NCBI GenBank assembly: GCA_964624165.1
Contig: CAZUWG010000026.1
Location: 1-6,425, forward strand
Source of the DNA: OLB19 sp964624165
Lineage (GTDB): Bacteria > Patescibacteriota > Minisyncoccia > Phycocordibacterales > UBA918
DNA length: 6,425 nt
Direction of reading: 5' to 3'
Shown here: positions 1-5,000 of the stretch, in pieces
Position numbering within the stretch: position 1 is the first letter of the stretch
How the letters are laid out: each line of letters starts with the position of its first letter
Notes under the pieces: generated by a model
Told to the model about the DNA's origin: nothing
What the model saw: only the letters and a program-made list of their open reading frames with translations
Database searches by the model: none
Translations under genes and position numbers: made by a program

Positions 1-1
1 A

Positions 2-40
2 CAACAGTAAAACCGTCCACAAGGGACGGCTTTACTGTTG
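2..40 (-). terminator. Hairpin terminator downstream of tRNA-Gly
   Basis: The arms at 2-18 and 24-40 pair over 17 positions around a 5-nt loop. One position (12 with 30) is an A/C mismatch in plus-strand RNA but a G-U wobble in minus-strand RNA, so the hairpin is complete only when transcribed on the minus strand, the strand of the tRNA that ends 4 nt away. In that direction the GC-rich core is followed by UUUUAC inside the 3' arm, giving a modest U-tract. The A-rich and T-rich outer arms would also allow some termination from the left. The sequence is seen directly; the terminator role is inferred from position and structure. Confidence 0.75.
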
Positions 41-44
41 GCTG

Positions 45-115
45 TGCGGGTGAGAAGAATCGAACTCCCGACCACTGCTTGGAAGGCAGTTGTTTTACCA
101 CTAAACTACACCCGC
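45..115 (-). tRNA. trnG-UCC: tRNA-Gly (anticodon UCC)
   Basis: On the minus strand this folds as a complete cloverleaf. The 7-bp acceptor stem pairs GCGGGTG with CACCCGC. The D arm has a GTTT/AAAC stem and an AGTGGTA loop. The 5-bp anticodon stem ACTGC/GCAGT encloses the loop CTTCCAA, whose anticodon UCC (plus positions 81-83) reads GGA and, by wobble, other GGN codons. A 4-nt variable region follows, then a T arm GGGAG/CTTCT with loop TTCGATT, whose stem includes two G-U pairs. The discriminator base at 45 is A, and the genome continues with CAG, so CCA is not encoded and must be added enzymatically. An A at the discriminator is unusual for a bacterial tRNA-Gly, which normally carries U73. 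The gene appears to be transcribed alone, since strong hairpins lie on both sides. Confidence 0.95.
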
Positions 116-157
116 GCGTCTGCTGTATTCACTGAAACGCCAATGAATATGTCCGAC

Positions 158-186
158 AGCATAGCATGTTTTGAGGGGGCTGAAAA
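158..186 (-). promoter_or_regulatory. Candidate promoter for tRNA-Gly
   Basis: On the minus strand TTTTCA (181-186, four of six matches to TTGACA) is followed after 17 nt by TATGCT (158-163, four of six matches to TATAAT), preceded by TGC as an extended -10 element. Transcription would begin near 151 and leave a leader of about 36 nt before the tRNA. The -35 hexamer lies at the edge of the preceding hairpin terminator, so terminator and promoter would be directly abutted. Both boxes are imperfect, and the call rests mainly on spacing, the TGn motif and the need for a promoter after a strong terminator. Confidence 0.35.
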
Positions 187-224
187 GCCGGGCTCGAAAG
201 CGTAGCTTTCGAGCCCGGCTTTTC
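182..224 (-). terminator. Perfect 20-bp hairpin terminator after the MscS gene
   Basis: Positions 182-201 are exactly complementary to 205-224, with a 3-nt loop at 202-204. The stem has a GC-rich core with A-tract and T-tract outer arms, the standard layout of a bidirectional intrinsic terminator. It begins 8 nt beyond the stop codon of the MscS-type gene, which makes it that gene's terminator. It would also stop plus-strand transcription, but no plus-strand gene is visible. Its exact symmetry is notable. Confidence 0.85.
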
Positions 225-232
225 TTGTTCCC

Positions 233-1330
233 TTATTTGTTGTAGATCGTCTGGGTTGGATAGGCAAACTCAATCCCCAGCTCAGCAAACGTCTCCATCA
301 GTGCAAAATTAAATTGCTGTTGCTTATCGAGATAGACATCGTAGCTTGAAGACTCAACGTGATACACCACCTCAAATAAAAGGGCCGAATCGCCAAAGGT
401 TGTGAAATGTGTACGATCGAGGCGCACGCCATCTATGGTTTCAAAAATACGTTCTACGATGCCATTGACTTCCGCAACGCGCTCTCGCGGCGTCTCGTAG
501 GTAATACCAAACACAGTCACGATGCGCCGCTCAGTCATGCGTTTAAAGTTTTGTACGCGCACAGAAGTGAGTTCTGCGTTACTAATCACCAATTCTTCTC
601 CTTGAAGTGTGCGAATGCGCGTAGATTTAATACCAATCTTTTCTACCGTTCCTGAGTTTGCACCAATCACTACAAAATCCCCAAGTCGAAATGGGCGGTC
701 AAAATAAATTGAAAAAGAAGCAAATAGATCTGAAAGCACTCCTTGAAGGGCAAAAGCAATCGCAATACCGCCAATCCCAAGCCCCGCCACCAGTGACGTT
801 ACCTCAACGCCAAGATTTGAAAGCAAGAAAATAAGCCCCAAGACCCACAACGCAATCCGCGCGATCAGTCTGATCATGTCCGACACTGTGGCAGAATTGG
901 GATCAATAATACCGTCTCCGTCTTCGTCACGTTCAATCACGTGCGTGGCAGCGTACTCGATGAAGGTCAAAAGCACCTCAATCACTTGCCACACCAACGC
1001 GGCCAACACCACTCCTTTAAAAACGGTATCGATGGTTTCTGGAAGCGCAAATGGCATCAATGCAACATAAAGTGCAACCAGCGTGTATACCCAAGCTCGT
1101 ATTCGTGAAAATGCGGCAAAAACCACGTCGTCAAGATCATTTTTTGTATAGTGCGAAAGGGCAGTGAGACGCTGCAGAATAATTGCTTTAATAAGCCAAA
1201 ACAGTATTGATAGCCCCAAAAATAAAGCGGCGGCTTCAATATATGGCGCAAGATCAATCTCACCAAACAATGGGAGAATGATCGGGTACGTCGCAGGAAG
1301 TAGTGATGTATAAAAATCCATATCTTTCAT
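233..1330 (-). CDS. mscS: MscS-type small-conductance mechanosensitive channel (365 aa)
   Basis: This is a membrane channel of the MscS family, which opens under membrane tension and releases solutes on hypo-osmotic shock. The protein has about five hydrophobic segments (roughly residues 32-52, 78-97, 103-126, 152-171 and 177-200). The last carries the Gly/Ala-rich pore-helix pattern GLGIGGIAIAFALQG, followed by the family signature around FDRPFRLGDFVVIG at about 210-223, the beta domain and the C-terminal alpha/beta domain. At 365 aa it has two more N-terminal helices than E. coli MscS (286 aa). Between helices three and four lies D135-E-D137-G-D139-G-I-I-D143, a calcium-loop-like acidic motif. 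The ATG at 1330 was chosen; the Met at residue 4 is an alternative. No good Shine-Dalgarno is present: AAGGG lies 13 nt upstream. It follows the DUF5667 gene by 42 nt and is closed by a strong terminator. The family is secure; the symbol is at family level only. Confidence 0.95.
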   Translation of the reverse strand: MKDMDFYTSLLPATYPIILPLFGEIDLAPYIEAAALFLGLSILFWLIKAIILQRLTALSHYTKNDLDDVVFAAFSRIRAWVYTLVALYVALMPFALPETIDTVFKGVVLAALVWQVIEVLLTFIEYAATHVIERDEDGDGIIDPNSATVSDMIRLIARIALWVLGLIFLLSNLGVEVTSLVAGLGIGGIAIAFALQGVLSDLFASFSIYFDRPFRLGDFVVIGANSGTVEKIGIKSTRIRTLQGEELVISNAELTSVRVQNFKRMTERRIVTVFGITYETPRERVAEVNGIVERIFETIDGVRLDRTHFTTFGDSALLFEVVYHVESSSYDVYLDKQQQFNFALMETFAELGIEFAYPTQTIYNK

Positions 1331-1348
1331 TTAACCAACAATACCCTT

Positions 1349-1376
1349 ACTGTAACAAACTTATTAGATCTCTCAA
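1349..1376 (-). promoter_or_regulatory. Candidate promoter for the MscS-type gene
   Basis: On the minus strand TTGAGA (1371-1376, five of six matches to TTGACA) is separated by 16 nt from TACAGT (1349-1354, four of six matches), which is preceded by TGT as an extended -10. The -35 box overlaps the stop codon of the DUF5667 gene. The start codon lies 18 nt after the -10 box, so the leader would be only about 10-12 nt and would lack the weak AAGGG seen at 1344-1348. If real, the channel can be expressed independently of the sigma/DUF5667 pair, although no terminator prevents read-through from that pair. Confidence 0.35.
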
Positions 1377-2509
1377 ACGAAAGGTACAGCCTCAACAGTC
1401 GTCGTACTCTCATCGGTGGTCGTTGTGGCCGTCTCGCCCACCTCTACGGTCGAGCTGGCGGTCTCATTAGGAGTGACCGGTTCTTCAGCTTCTGTGTCGA
1501 CAGTAACTTCTTCCGGCACCACCGCATCGATAGAAGTGCTCTGCCTGACATCTATATTAGTCATAAAGCTCACGAGCTTTCGCACATCAGCGAGCGCGGC
1601 GCGTAATACTTCAGCTGGGTCGCTCGTTTCTTTTGTTTCACCATTTTGAGTAAAGCTCACACTGGTGGTAGCTCCTTCGGTCAAGAGTCGCGCATTGTTT
1701 ACCTTGCGAGTAATAGATGCAAGTCGATTGTTAATTTTTTCTGTTTCTTCTTCTGTTGCACCATCCTCGACTGAAACAAGAAACTCCTCCACCACCGTAC
1801 TTTCTTCTTCAATGCGCGCAAAAAGCTTTTCAACAGAAGGCGTCTCTACTACAGCCGCGGCCTCTCGCGCGAGACTGCTTTGTGCCGCCACTGCTGCCGA
1901 AAGTTGGAGATGCTGGGGAGTTTCACCACGCTCTGCTGCGCTCACTCGTTCACTTTGAAAGGCATCTGCCTGCACCTCAAGAGCTGAAGCGAAAGCAATC
2001 TGAGCAATTGAAGCGGCGTCACGATCCGTCTCCTTGAGAGCGTCAATCGTGGCTTGCGCATCTGCAGAATGCAAAGCAAGCGCCGCAACCACATCTGCCT
2101 CTTCCTCGGCAGAGAGCTCTCTTGAAAGTGAGAGCATACGCGCCTCGGCAAGACGACGTTCAATACGTGTGGTTTCCCAAGCGATTTTTTCATGAGGAGA
2201 AAATGTGAGGTACCCGCGCACTTCTTCATTGACGCGCACTTTAAGTGGATACAACATATCTCCAGGCAATGCGTCTTCGGCCAAGACCGGTGTGAGCATT
2301 AGCATCATGACAAATGCCACACCTGCTTGCTTCCAATATTGGAAATACGACATAAAAGAAGTCCGCGCAGGAGAAACCACTTCCTCCGCTTTTGGAAGGG
2401 CATGCAGCTCCATGAAAGATAAAATCCGCTCACGAACAAGACCACGCTCTTCTGGCGTCATCTTTATTTTTTCTGCTTCTTTATTAAATTGTTCGCGAAA
2501 GCGGTTCAT
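1373..2509 (-). CDS. DUF5667-type single-pass membrane protein, putative sigma-factor partner (378 aa)
   Basis: A charged N-terminal cytoplasmic segment (residues 1-58) is followed by one hydrophobic helix (about 61-77) and then by the motif EDALPGDMLYPLKVRVNEEV (78-97), which I recognise as the start of the DUF5667 domain. The rest is predicted to be outside the membrane: a long, Ala/Glu-rich, mostly helical region (about 105-315), then a low-complexity Thr/Glu/Val-rich tail (about 325-378). The gene starts 4 nt after the last base of the sigma-factor stop codon (3 nt lie between), without a Shine-Dalgarno, so translation is probably coupled. Position and topology are those of an anti-sigma or membrane sensor, but the HxxxCxxC zinc anti-sigma motif is absent. 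The regulatory role is inferred from context; the biochemical function of DUF5667 is not known to me. The extracytoplasmic helical region could instead be structural. Confidence 0.85.
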   Translation of the reverse strand: MNRFREQFNKEAEKIKMTPEERGLVRERILSFMELHALPKAEEVVSPARTSFMSYFQYWKQAGVAFVMMLMLTPVLAEDALPGDMLYPLKVRVNEEVRGYLTFSPHEKIAWETTRIERRLAEARMLSLSRELSAEEEADVVAALALHSADAQATIDALKETDRDAASIAQIAFASALEVQADAFQSERVSAAERGETPQHLQLSAAVAAQSSLAREAAAVVETPSVEKLFARIEEESTVVEEFLVSVEDGATEEETEKINNRLASITRKVNNARLLTEGATTSVSFTQNGETKETSDPAEVLRAALADVRKLVSFMTNIDVRQSTSIDAVVPEEVTVDTEAEEPVTPNETASSTVEVGETATTTTDESTTTVEAVPFV

Positions 2510-2512
2510 AAT

Positions 2513-3088
2513 TTATGTGTGACGTCTGCGGGCGTCGGCCGTTTCTTCATGGGCAACAATCCTTTTTTTGAGTGCTGCAAGCGCTCGATGCAAGCGTACT
2601 GAGATCACGTTTTCTGTTTCTTCGACCAACTCTGCAATTTCTTTTGGTCCCAACCCGTCAACAAAGCGCAGGGTGATCACCTCTTTATACTGATCGGGGA
2701 GCTCGGCTAAGAGCAGAAATGCGCGTTCGCCATCTAGAGTATTGATGAGCGATTCGGTTTCATTGCCCTGCAGGCCTTCAAACGAACCCTCATCAACCCC
2801 CTCTTGCGCCATCAGCGCATCAAGCGACTGCTCTTTTGTTTTTCGGTAGGTATCAATAATGAGGTTGTTGAGCACTTTATACAAAAAAGGCCTAAATTGC
2901 TCAATCTGATATCCCTCCCTGACATAAAGCCACACCTTCGTAAAGGTATCGTGCACAAGGTCAATCGCCTTTTCACGATCGCTGACACGCAAAACAGCGT
3001 GACGAAAGAGGGCGTCGTTGTATTCGTCGAAGGCTGTCAAAAAACGTTGTTCTTGATCCCCTGCTGTATCGTGTGGTCGATCGGCCAT
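2513..3088 (-). CDS. ECF-type RNA polymerase sigma factor (191 aa)
   Basis: This is a two-domain sigma factor that directs RNA polymerase to a specific promoter set. Sigma region 2 spans about residues 16-84 and includes the FDEYNDALFRHAVLRVSD start, the LVHDTFTKVW segment and the promoter-recognising YKVLNNLIIDTYRK helix. A linker of about 38 residues follows. Region 4 spans about 123-176 (LLAELPDQYKEVITLRFVDG, then the helix-turn-helix GLGPKEIAELVEETENVISV and RLHRALAALKK). Region 3 and region 1.1 are missing, as expected for ECF/group 4. The ATG at 3088 is the only sensible start, because the next Met is residue 93. No Shine-Dalgarno is visible. An exact TATAAT lies 15 nt upstream of the start. 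The DUF5667 gene follows after 3 nt, forming a likely sigma/regulator operon. The Arg-rich tail (ADARRRHT) is unremarkable. The sigma family is certain; the regulon is unknown. Confidence 0.95.
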   Translation of the reverse strand: MADRPHDTAGDQEQRFLTAFDEYNDALFRHAVLRVSDREKAIDLVHDTFTKVWLYVREGYQIEQFRPFLYKVLNNLIIDTYRKTKEQSLDALMAQEGVDEGSFEGLQGNETESLINTLDGERAFLLLAELPDQYKEVITLRFVDGLGPKEIAELVEETENVISVRLHRALAALKKRIVAHEETADARRRHT

Positions 3089-3103
3089 GATGCAATACGG
3101 ATC

Positions 3104-3131
3104 ATTATACGCGAAGACGCGAAAATCCGCG
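3104..3131 (-). promoter_or_regulatory. Candidate promoter of the sigma/DUF5667 pair
   Basis: An exact TATAAT is read on the minus strand at 3104-3109, 15 nt before the sigma-factor ATG. The hexamer at the expected -35 distance (TCGCGG) does not match TTGACA. Instead, the upstream 22 nt holds three CGCG tetramers (3110-3113, 3118-3121 and 3128-3131), the last two forming the inverted repeat CGCG-AAAATC-CGCG. These could be an operator or part of a non-standard -35 region; this is inference. A start near 3097 would leave a leader of only about 9 nt, consistent with the missing Shine-Dalgarno. Confidence 0.45.
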
Positions 3132-3181
3132 ATTTCTTACAAACACTTCGGTGTGGCCATAAAAGTATAAAAAAGCAAGTA

Positions 3182-3356
3182 GGGGGCACCACGGGGTGGG
3201 GGGGGCGCCGGGCCCCCCCCCCCCGGGGGGTGTTTTTTGTGGATTTAAAGAAAAACCGCCCCCAAAAAANNNNNNNNNNGGTCCAATATATTTAAAAAAA
3301 GCATTGGGGGGCTCGGGGGGGGGGGGGGGCCCCCCCCCCCCCCCCACCCCGTGGTG
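3182..3356. other. Assembly gap (10 Ns at 3270-3279) with unreliable G/C homopolymer flanks
   Basis: Ten Ns sit between flanks made of long G and C runs (for example C at 3330-3345) with short T- and A-rich pieces. Base order here is unlikely to be trustworthy, and open reading frames crossing it encode only Gly/Pro low-complexity sequence. The two flanks mirror each other: CACCACGGGGTG at 3187-3198 followed by seven Gs is the exact reverse complement of 3338-3356. Both contig ends therefore enter the gap with the same sequence. The hydrolase stop codon directly borders the right copy. The likeliest explanation is a strong hairpin, such as the hydrolase's terminator, that broke sequencing or assembly, plus low-quality read ends. 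Confidence 0.85.
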
Positions 3357-3980
3357 TTATTTTTCGTCTAATTCCTTCACCAGCGCCACCAATTCCGGTA
3401 ATTGTTCCACTAAAAAATGGTTTTTGTCCTCAAAGGTGTGCAGCGTTGCCTTTGGCAACGCTGCCTTATACGCCTCCCCATGACTATACGGCACTAGAAA
3501 ATCATCCTTTGAATGCAAAATATGTATTACGTTTATTTTCTCTATGAGTGAGGGCACTTTTTCAGGCTGCGGATAAAATGCTTCGCCATCTTCTCTTTCA
3601 CCCTCAACCACCATCCGATGATAAGGCGCCGCCAGCAGTAGCAGTGCTTTCACTTTAAAGGGCGTTTCGTTTTCACTGAGATAACGAGCCAAAAATGACC
3701 CACCCAGCGACCAACCGATCAAAATTACCCCGTCATGCAAATATTGAAAATGCCGCTCAAACCATATTTTCCACTCTTCGTACTTTGCGTTATCGCTGTT
3801 GGGCATTGAAGGAGTGAAGGTTTCAAAAGTGTCACCGAGTGCAAAGCGTAGCTTTTTTGACCATTTTTGCACTTCATCTTCATTAGAAGGCGAACGAAGC
3901 GGCAACTCGTGCAAATCAGCAATAAAATCTGCGTATTCTGTGTAGGCGCTTCCGCCGTGAATAAAAAAGACTTGTTGCAT
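3357..3980 (-). CDS. RBBP9/YdeN-type alpha/beta hydrolase (207 aa)
   Basis: This is a small cytosolic serine hydrolase of the RBBP9/YdeN group; its substrate is unknown. From the chosen start MQQVFFIHGG the fold is clear: an oxyanion-type HGG at residues 8-10, the nucleophile elbow GWSLGG (Ser91), strand LLLLAAPY at about 114-120, the acid in HSKDDFLVP (Asp160 most likely) and the catalytic His188 in DKNHFL. The reading frame is open upstream to an ATG at 4076, but that extension would translate through a perfect hairpin and into the CorA gene's last codons. It also has no hydrolase character, and 207 aa is closer to the usual family length. No Shine-Dalgarno precedes the start, and a possible extended -10 lies 6 nt upstream. 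The C-terminus ends exactly at the assembly gap; the stop codon is in sequence adjoining the doubtful region, so the last residues deserve checking. Confidence 0.88.
   Translation of the reverse strand: MQQVFFIHGGSAYTEYADFIADLHELPLRSPSNEDEVQKWSKKLRFALGDTFETFTPSMPNSDNAKYEEWKIWFERHFQYLHDGVILIGWSLGGSFLARYLSENETPFKVKALLLLAAPYHRMVVEGEREDGEAFYPQPEKVPSLIEKINVIHILHSKDDFLVPYSHGEAYKAALPKATLHTFEDKNHFLVEQLPELVALVKELDEK
3440..3464. repeat. Perfect 11-bp inverted repeat inside the hydrolase gene
   Basis: Positions 3440-3450 are the exact reverse complement of 3454-3464, with a TTT loop. The core is CAGCGTTGCC / GGCAACGCTG. It lies within codons for residues about 173-181 (AALPKATLH). A GC-rich 11-bp stem with a 3-nt loop should fold in either RNA or single-stranded DNA. 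It is followed by no U-tract on the minus strand, so a terminator role is unlikely. Confidence 0.8.
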
Positions 3981-3986
3981 AGGGAT

Positions 3987-3995
3987 ATGGTAGCA
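3987..3995 (-). promoter_or_regulatory. Possible extended -10 box for the hydrolase gene
   Basis: The minus strand reads TGC-TACCAT (TACCAT at 3987-3992), a TGn extended -10 with four of six matches. It lies only 6 nt before the hydrolase ATG, so transcription would begin at or next to the start codon and the message would be leaderless. No -35 is evident, because the upstream sequence is the hairpin at 4001-4031. The evidence is weak. Confidence 0.25.
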
Positions 3996-4000
3996 CAAAT

Positions 4001-4031
4001 GCGCTGGCAAAGGCACAGCCTTTGCCAGCGC
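4001..4031 (-). terminator. Perfect 14-bp hairpin between CorA and the hydrolase
   Basis: GCGCTGGCAAAGGC at 4001-4014 pairs exactly with 4018-4031 around a 3-nt loop. It lies 16 nt beyond the CorA stop codon and 20 nt before the hydrolase start. In the minus direction the stem is followed by AUUUGUG, a poor U-tract. In the plus direction the stem extends through a U-G wobble and three A-U pairs and is followed by no further U-run. It is most likely the CorA terminator or an mRNA-processing or stabilising element; structure alone cannot decide. Confidence 0.6.
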
Positions 4032-4047
4032 GTTTGCCCTCCCTCTT

Positions 4048-4971
4048 CTAAATCCACTCGTTCCGCTGAAAGACAAAAAATGCCGCGCCCACTAAAACCC
4101 CAATTGTCACTAAAATAAACACGAACGCCAGCGGATGTTCCGCCCCTGGCAAAGGCACATTCATCCCAAACAGCGACGCGATAATAGTCGGAATGGTAAG
4201 AATGATTGTAAGAATGGTCAGCGTCTGGATCGTTTTATTGAGCTTACTGGTCATAATCGCCTCGCTGGCATTACGAGCTGTTTGGATAGTCTTTAAAACC
4301 GCCCGTGATGACTCAACGAGCTGGCTAGTCGCAATCACTAAATCCTCAAGCATTTCTTTATCTTCATCGTATGTATGCAAGACGCGTGATTGAGTCACTT
4401 GATGCAGCCAGGTGTTGGTCGGCACCACCGCCGCGATCATATTGTTGAGCTCATTTTCGTAATTGACTAAACGCTGGATCTCGCGCGGACCAATCCTCCG
4501 CAATTTTGCTCGCTCGCGATGCACTACTCGACGTAGCCGCACGAGCTCATTTTCGAAGGCGGTCACCACCACCTCCACGAGCTGGATAAAAAGCTTGGTT
4601 TTTTGCGTCGTAGAAATCGGCGTTTTACCTTCGGTAAAACGCCTATACTGCGGCACCTCACGTAGTGCCATCGTGAGTACAAATGCCTCGCCCACCACGA
4701 TCAAGAGTGGCGCCGTGTCCACATCTTGATGCGGCTCATCGAAAGGATAGCGGGTGAAAAAATACGTCGCTCCCCCGCTCTTCTCCATACGCGGCACTTC
4801 AAAAAAGTCTTGGGCGTCCTCAAGAATCGCTTCATCAAGCTGATAGAGTGCCACGAGCGTCCTTAGCTCTTCTTCACTTGGCACCACCACATGGGTCCAA
4901 GTGCCATTGCGTGGTGTCTCCAGTATCTTAAGTTCCTTATCCTTCAGAGTCTGATAATAGTGCGTAATCAT
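4048..4971 (-). CDS. corA: CorA-family Mg2+/divalent-cation transporter (307 aa)
   Basis: CorA forms homopentameric channels that import Mg2+ (or Co2+/Ni2+) across the cytoplasmic membrane. The N-terminal cytoplasmic alpha/beta domain covers about residues 1-120. The long helical stalk covers about 122-245, with many charged heptad-like stretches (FENELVRLRRVVHRERAKLRR, YENELNNMI, DEDKEMLEDL). The first transmembrane helix (about 248-268) ends in the diagnostic GMN selectivity motif at 269-271 (LFGMNVPLP). A short loop and a second helix (about 281-301) follow, ending in the charged tail QRNEWI. Length and domain order are normal for the family. The ATG at 4971 is chosen because the frame is closed upstream by TAG at 4981-4983. 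It has no Shine-Dalgarno of its own and lies in the 3' arm of a 19-bp hairpin, with a Shine-Dalgarno located before an earlier in-frame ATG (see 4959-5010). The EamA gene ends 45 nt upstream, so co-transcription is possible. Confidence 0.96.
   Translation of the reverse strand: MITHYYQTLKDKELKILETPRNGTWTHVVVPSEEELRTLVALYQLDEAILEDAQDFFEVPRMEKSGGATYFFTRYPFDEPHQDVDTAPLLIVVGEAFVLTMALREVPQYRRFTEGKTPISTTQKTKLFIQLVEVVVTAFENELVRLRRVVHRERAKLRRIGPREIQRLVNYENELNNMIAAVVPTNTWLHQVTQSRVLHTYDEDKEMLEDLVIATSQLVESSRAVLKTIQTARNASEAIMTSKLNKTIQTLTILTIILTIPTIIASLFGMNVPLPGAEHPLAFVFILVTIGVLVGAAFFVFQRNEWI
4619..4643. repeat. Perfect 11-bp inverted repeat inside corA
   Basis: GGCGTTTTACC (4619-4629) is the exact reverse complement of 4633-4643, with a 3-nt loop (GAA in the mRNA sense). 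It falls in codons for residues about 110-118 (RRFTEGKTP), at the end of the N-terminal domain. The mRNA would form a C(GAA)G-capped hairpin. No terminator-like U-tract follows. Confidence 0.8.
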
Positions 4972-5000
4972 GTGGTAATACTACCACATGATTACGCACT
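4959..5000 (-). promoter_or_regulatory. Perfect 19-bp hairpin enclosing the corA start codon
   Basis: Positions 4959-4977 are exactly complementary to 4982-5000, with a 4-nt loop (4978-4981). In the corA message the 3' arm contains the AUG start, paired with CAU of the 5' arm, so initiation at corA would be blocked when the stem forms. The base of the stem also takes in the last AG of an upstream AAAGGAG. The stem is not followed by a U-tract (ACUAUUAUC), which argues against its being simply the terminator of the preceding EamA gene. A role in controlling CorA translation is inference from the geometry. Confidence 0.6.

Noticed and set aside
106..288. 60-codon minus-strand frame over the tRNA leader, terminator and end of the MscS gene
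   Set aside because: It crosses a perfect terminator hairpin, touches the tRNA and overlaps the well-supported MscS frame; it has no protein-like features.
1863..1874. 12-bp palindrome TCTCGCGCGAGA inside the DUF5667 gene
   Set aside because: It has no loop and is explained by codons for Ser-Leu-Ala-Arg-Glu; nothing around it suggests an operator.
2111..2122. 12-bp palindrome AGAGAGCTCTCT inside the DUF5667 gene
   Set aside because: It is a short, low-complexity coding sequence in a Ser/Arg/Glu/Leu stretch, likely chance.
3187..3356. CRISPR, insertion sequence or mobile-element end at the mirrored sequence
   Set aside because: There are no regularly spaced repeats, no transposase and no target-site duplication, and the sequence quality is poor; a hairpin at an assembly break explains it better.
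3105..3483. Open reading frames on both strands across the gap, with long Gly/Pro runs and unknown residues
   Set aside because: They are translations of G/C homopolymer runs and Ns in unreliable sequence; the only non-repetitive parts are reverse frames of the sigma and hydrolase genes.
3981..4076. N-terminal extension of the hydrolase by 32 residues to an upstream ATG at 4076
   Set aside because: It would overlap the end of corA and run through a perfect hairpin. The extra residues show no hydrolase or signal-peptide character, and MQQVFFIHGG is a typical family N-terminus.
4981..4983. TAG in frame just before corA as a sign of stop-codon reassignment or of a truncated longer CorA
   Set aside because: Genes here end normally with TAA, TAG and TGA, including TAG at the ends of corA and EamA. 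The CorA N-terminus is of normal length from the downstream ATG.
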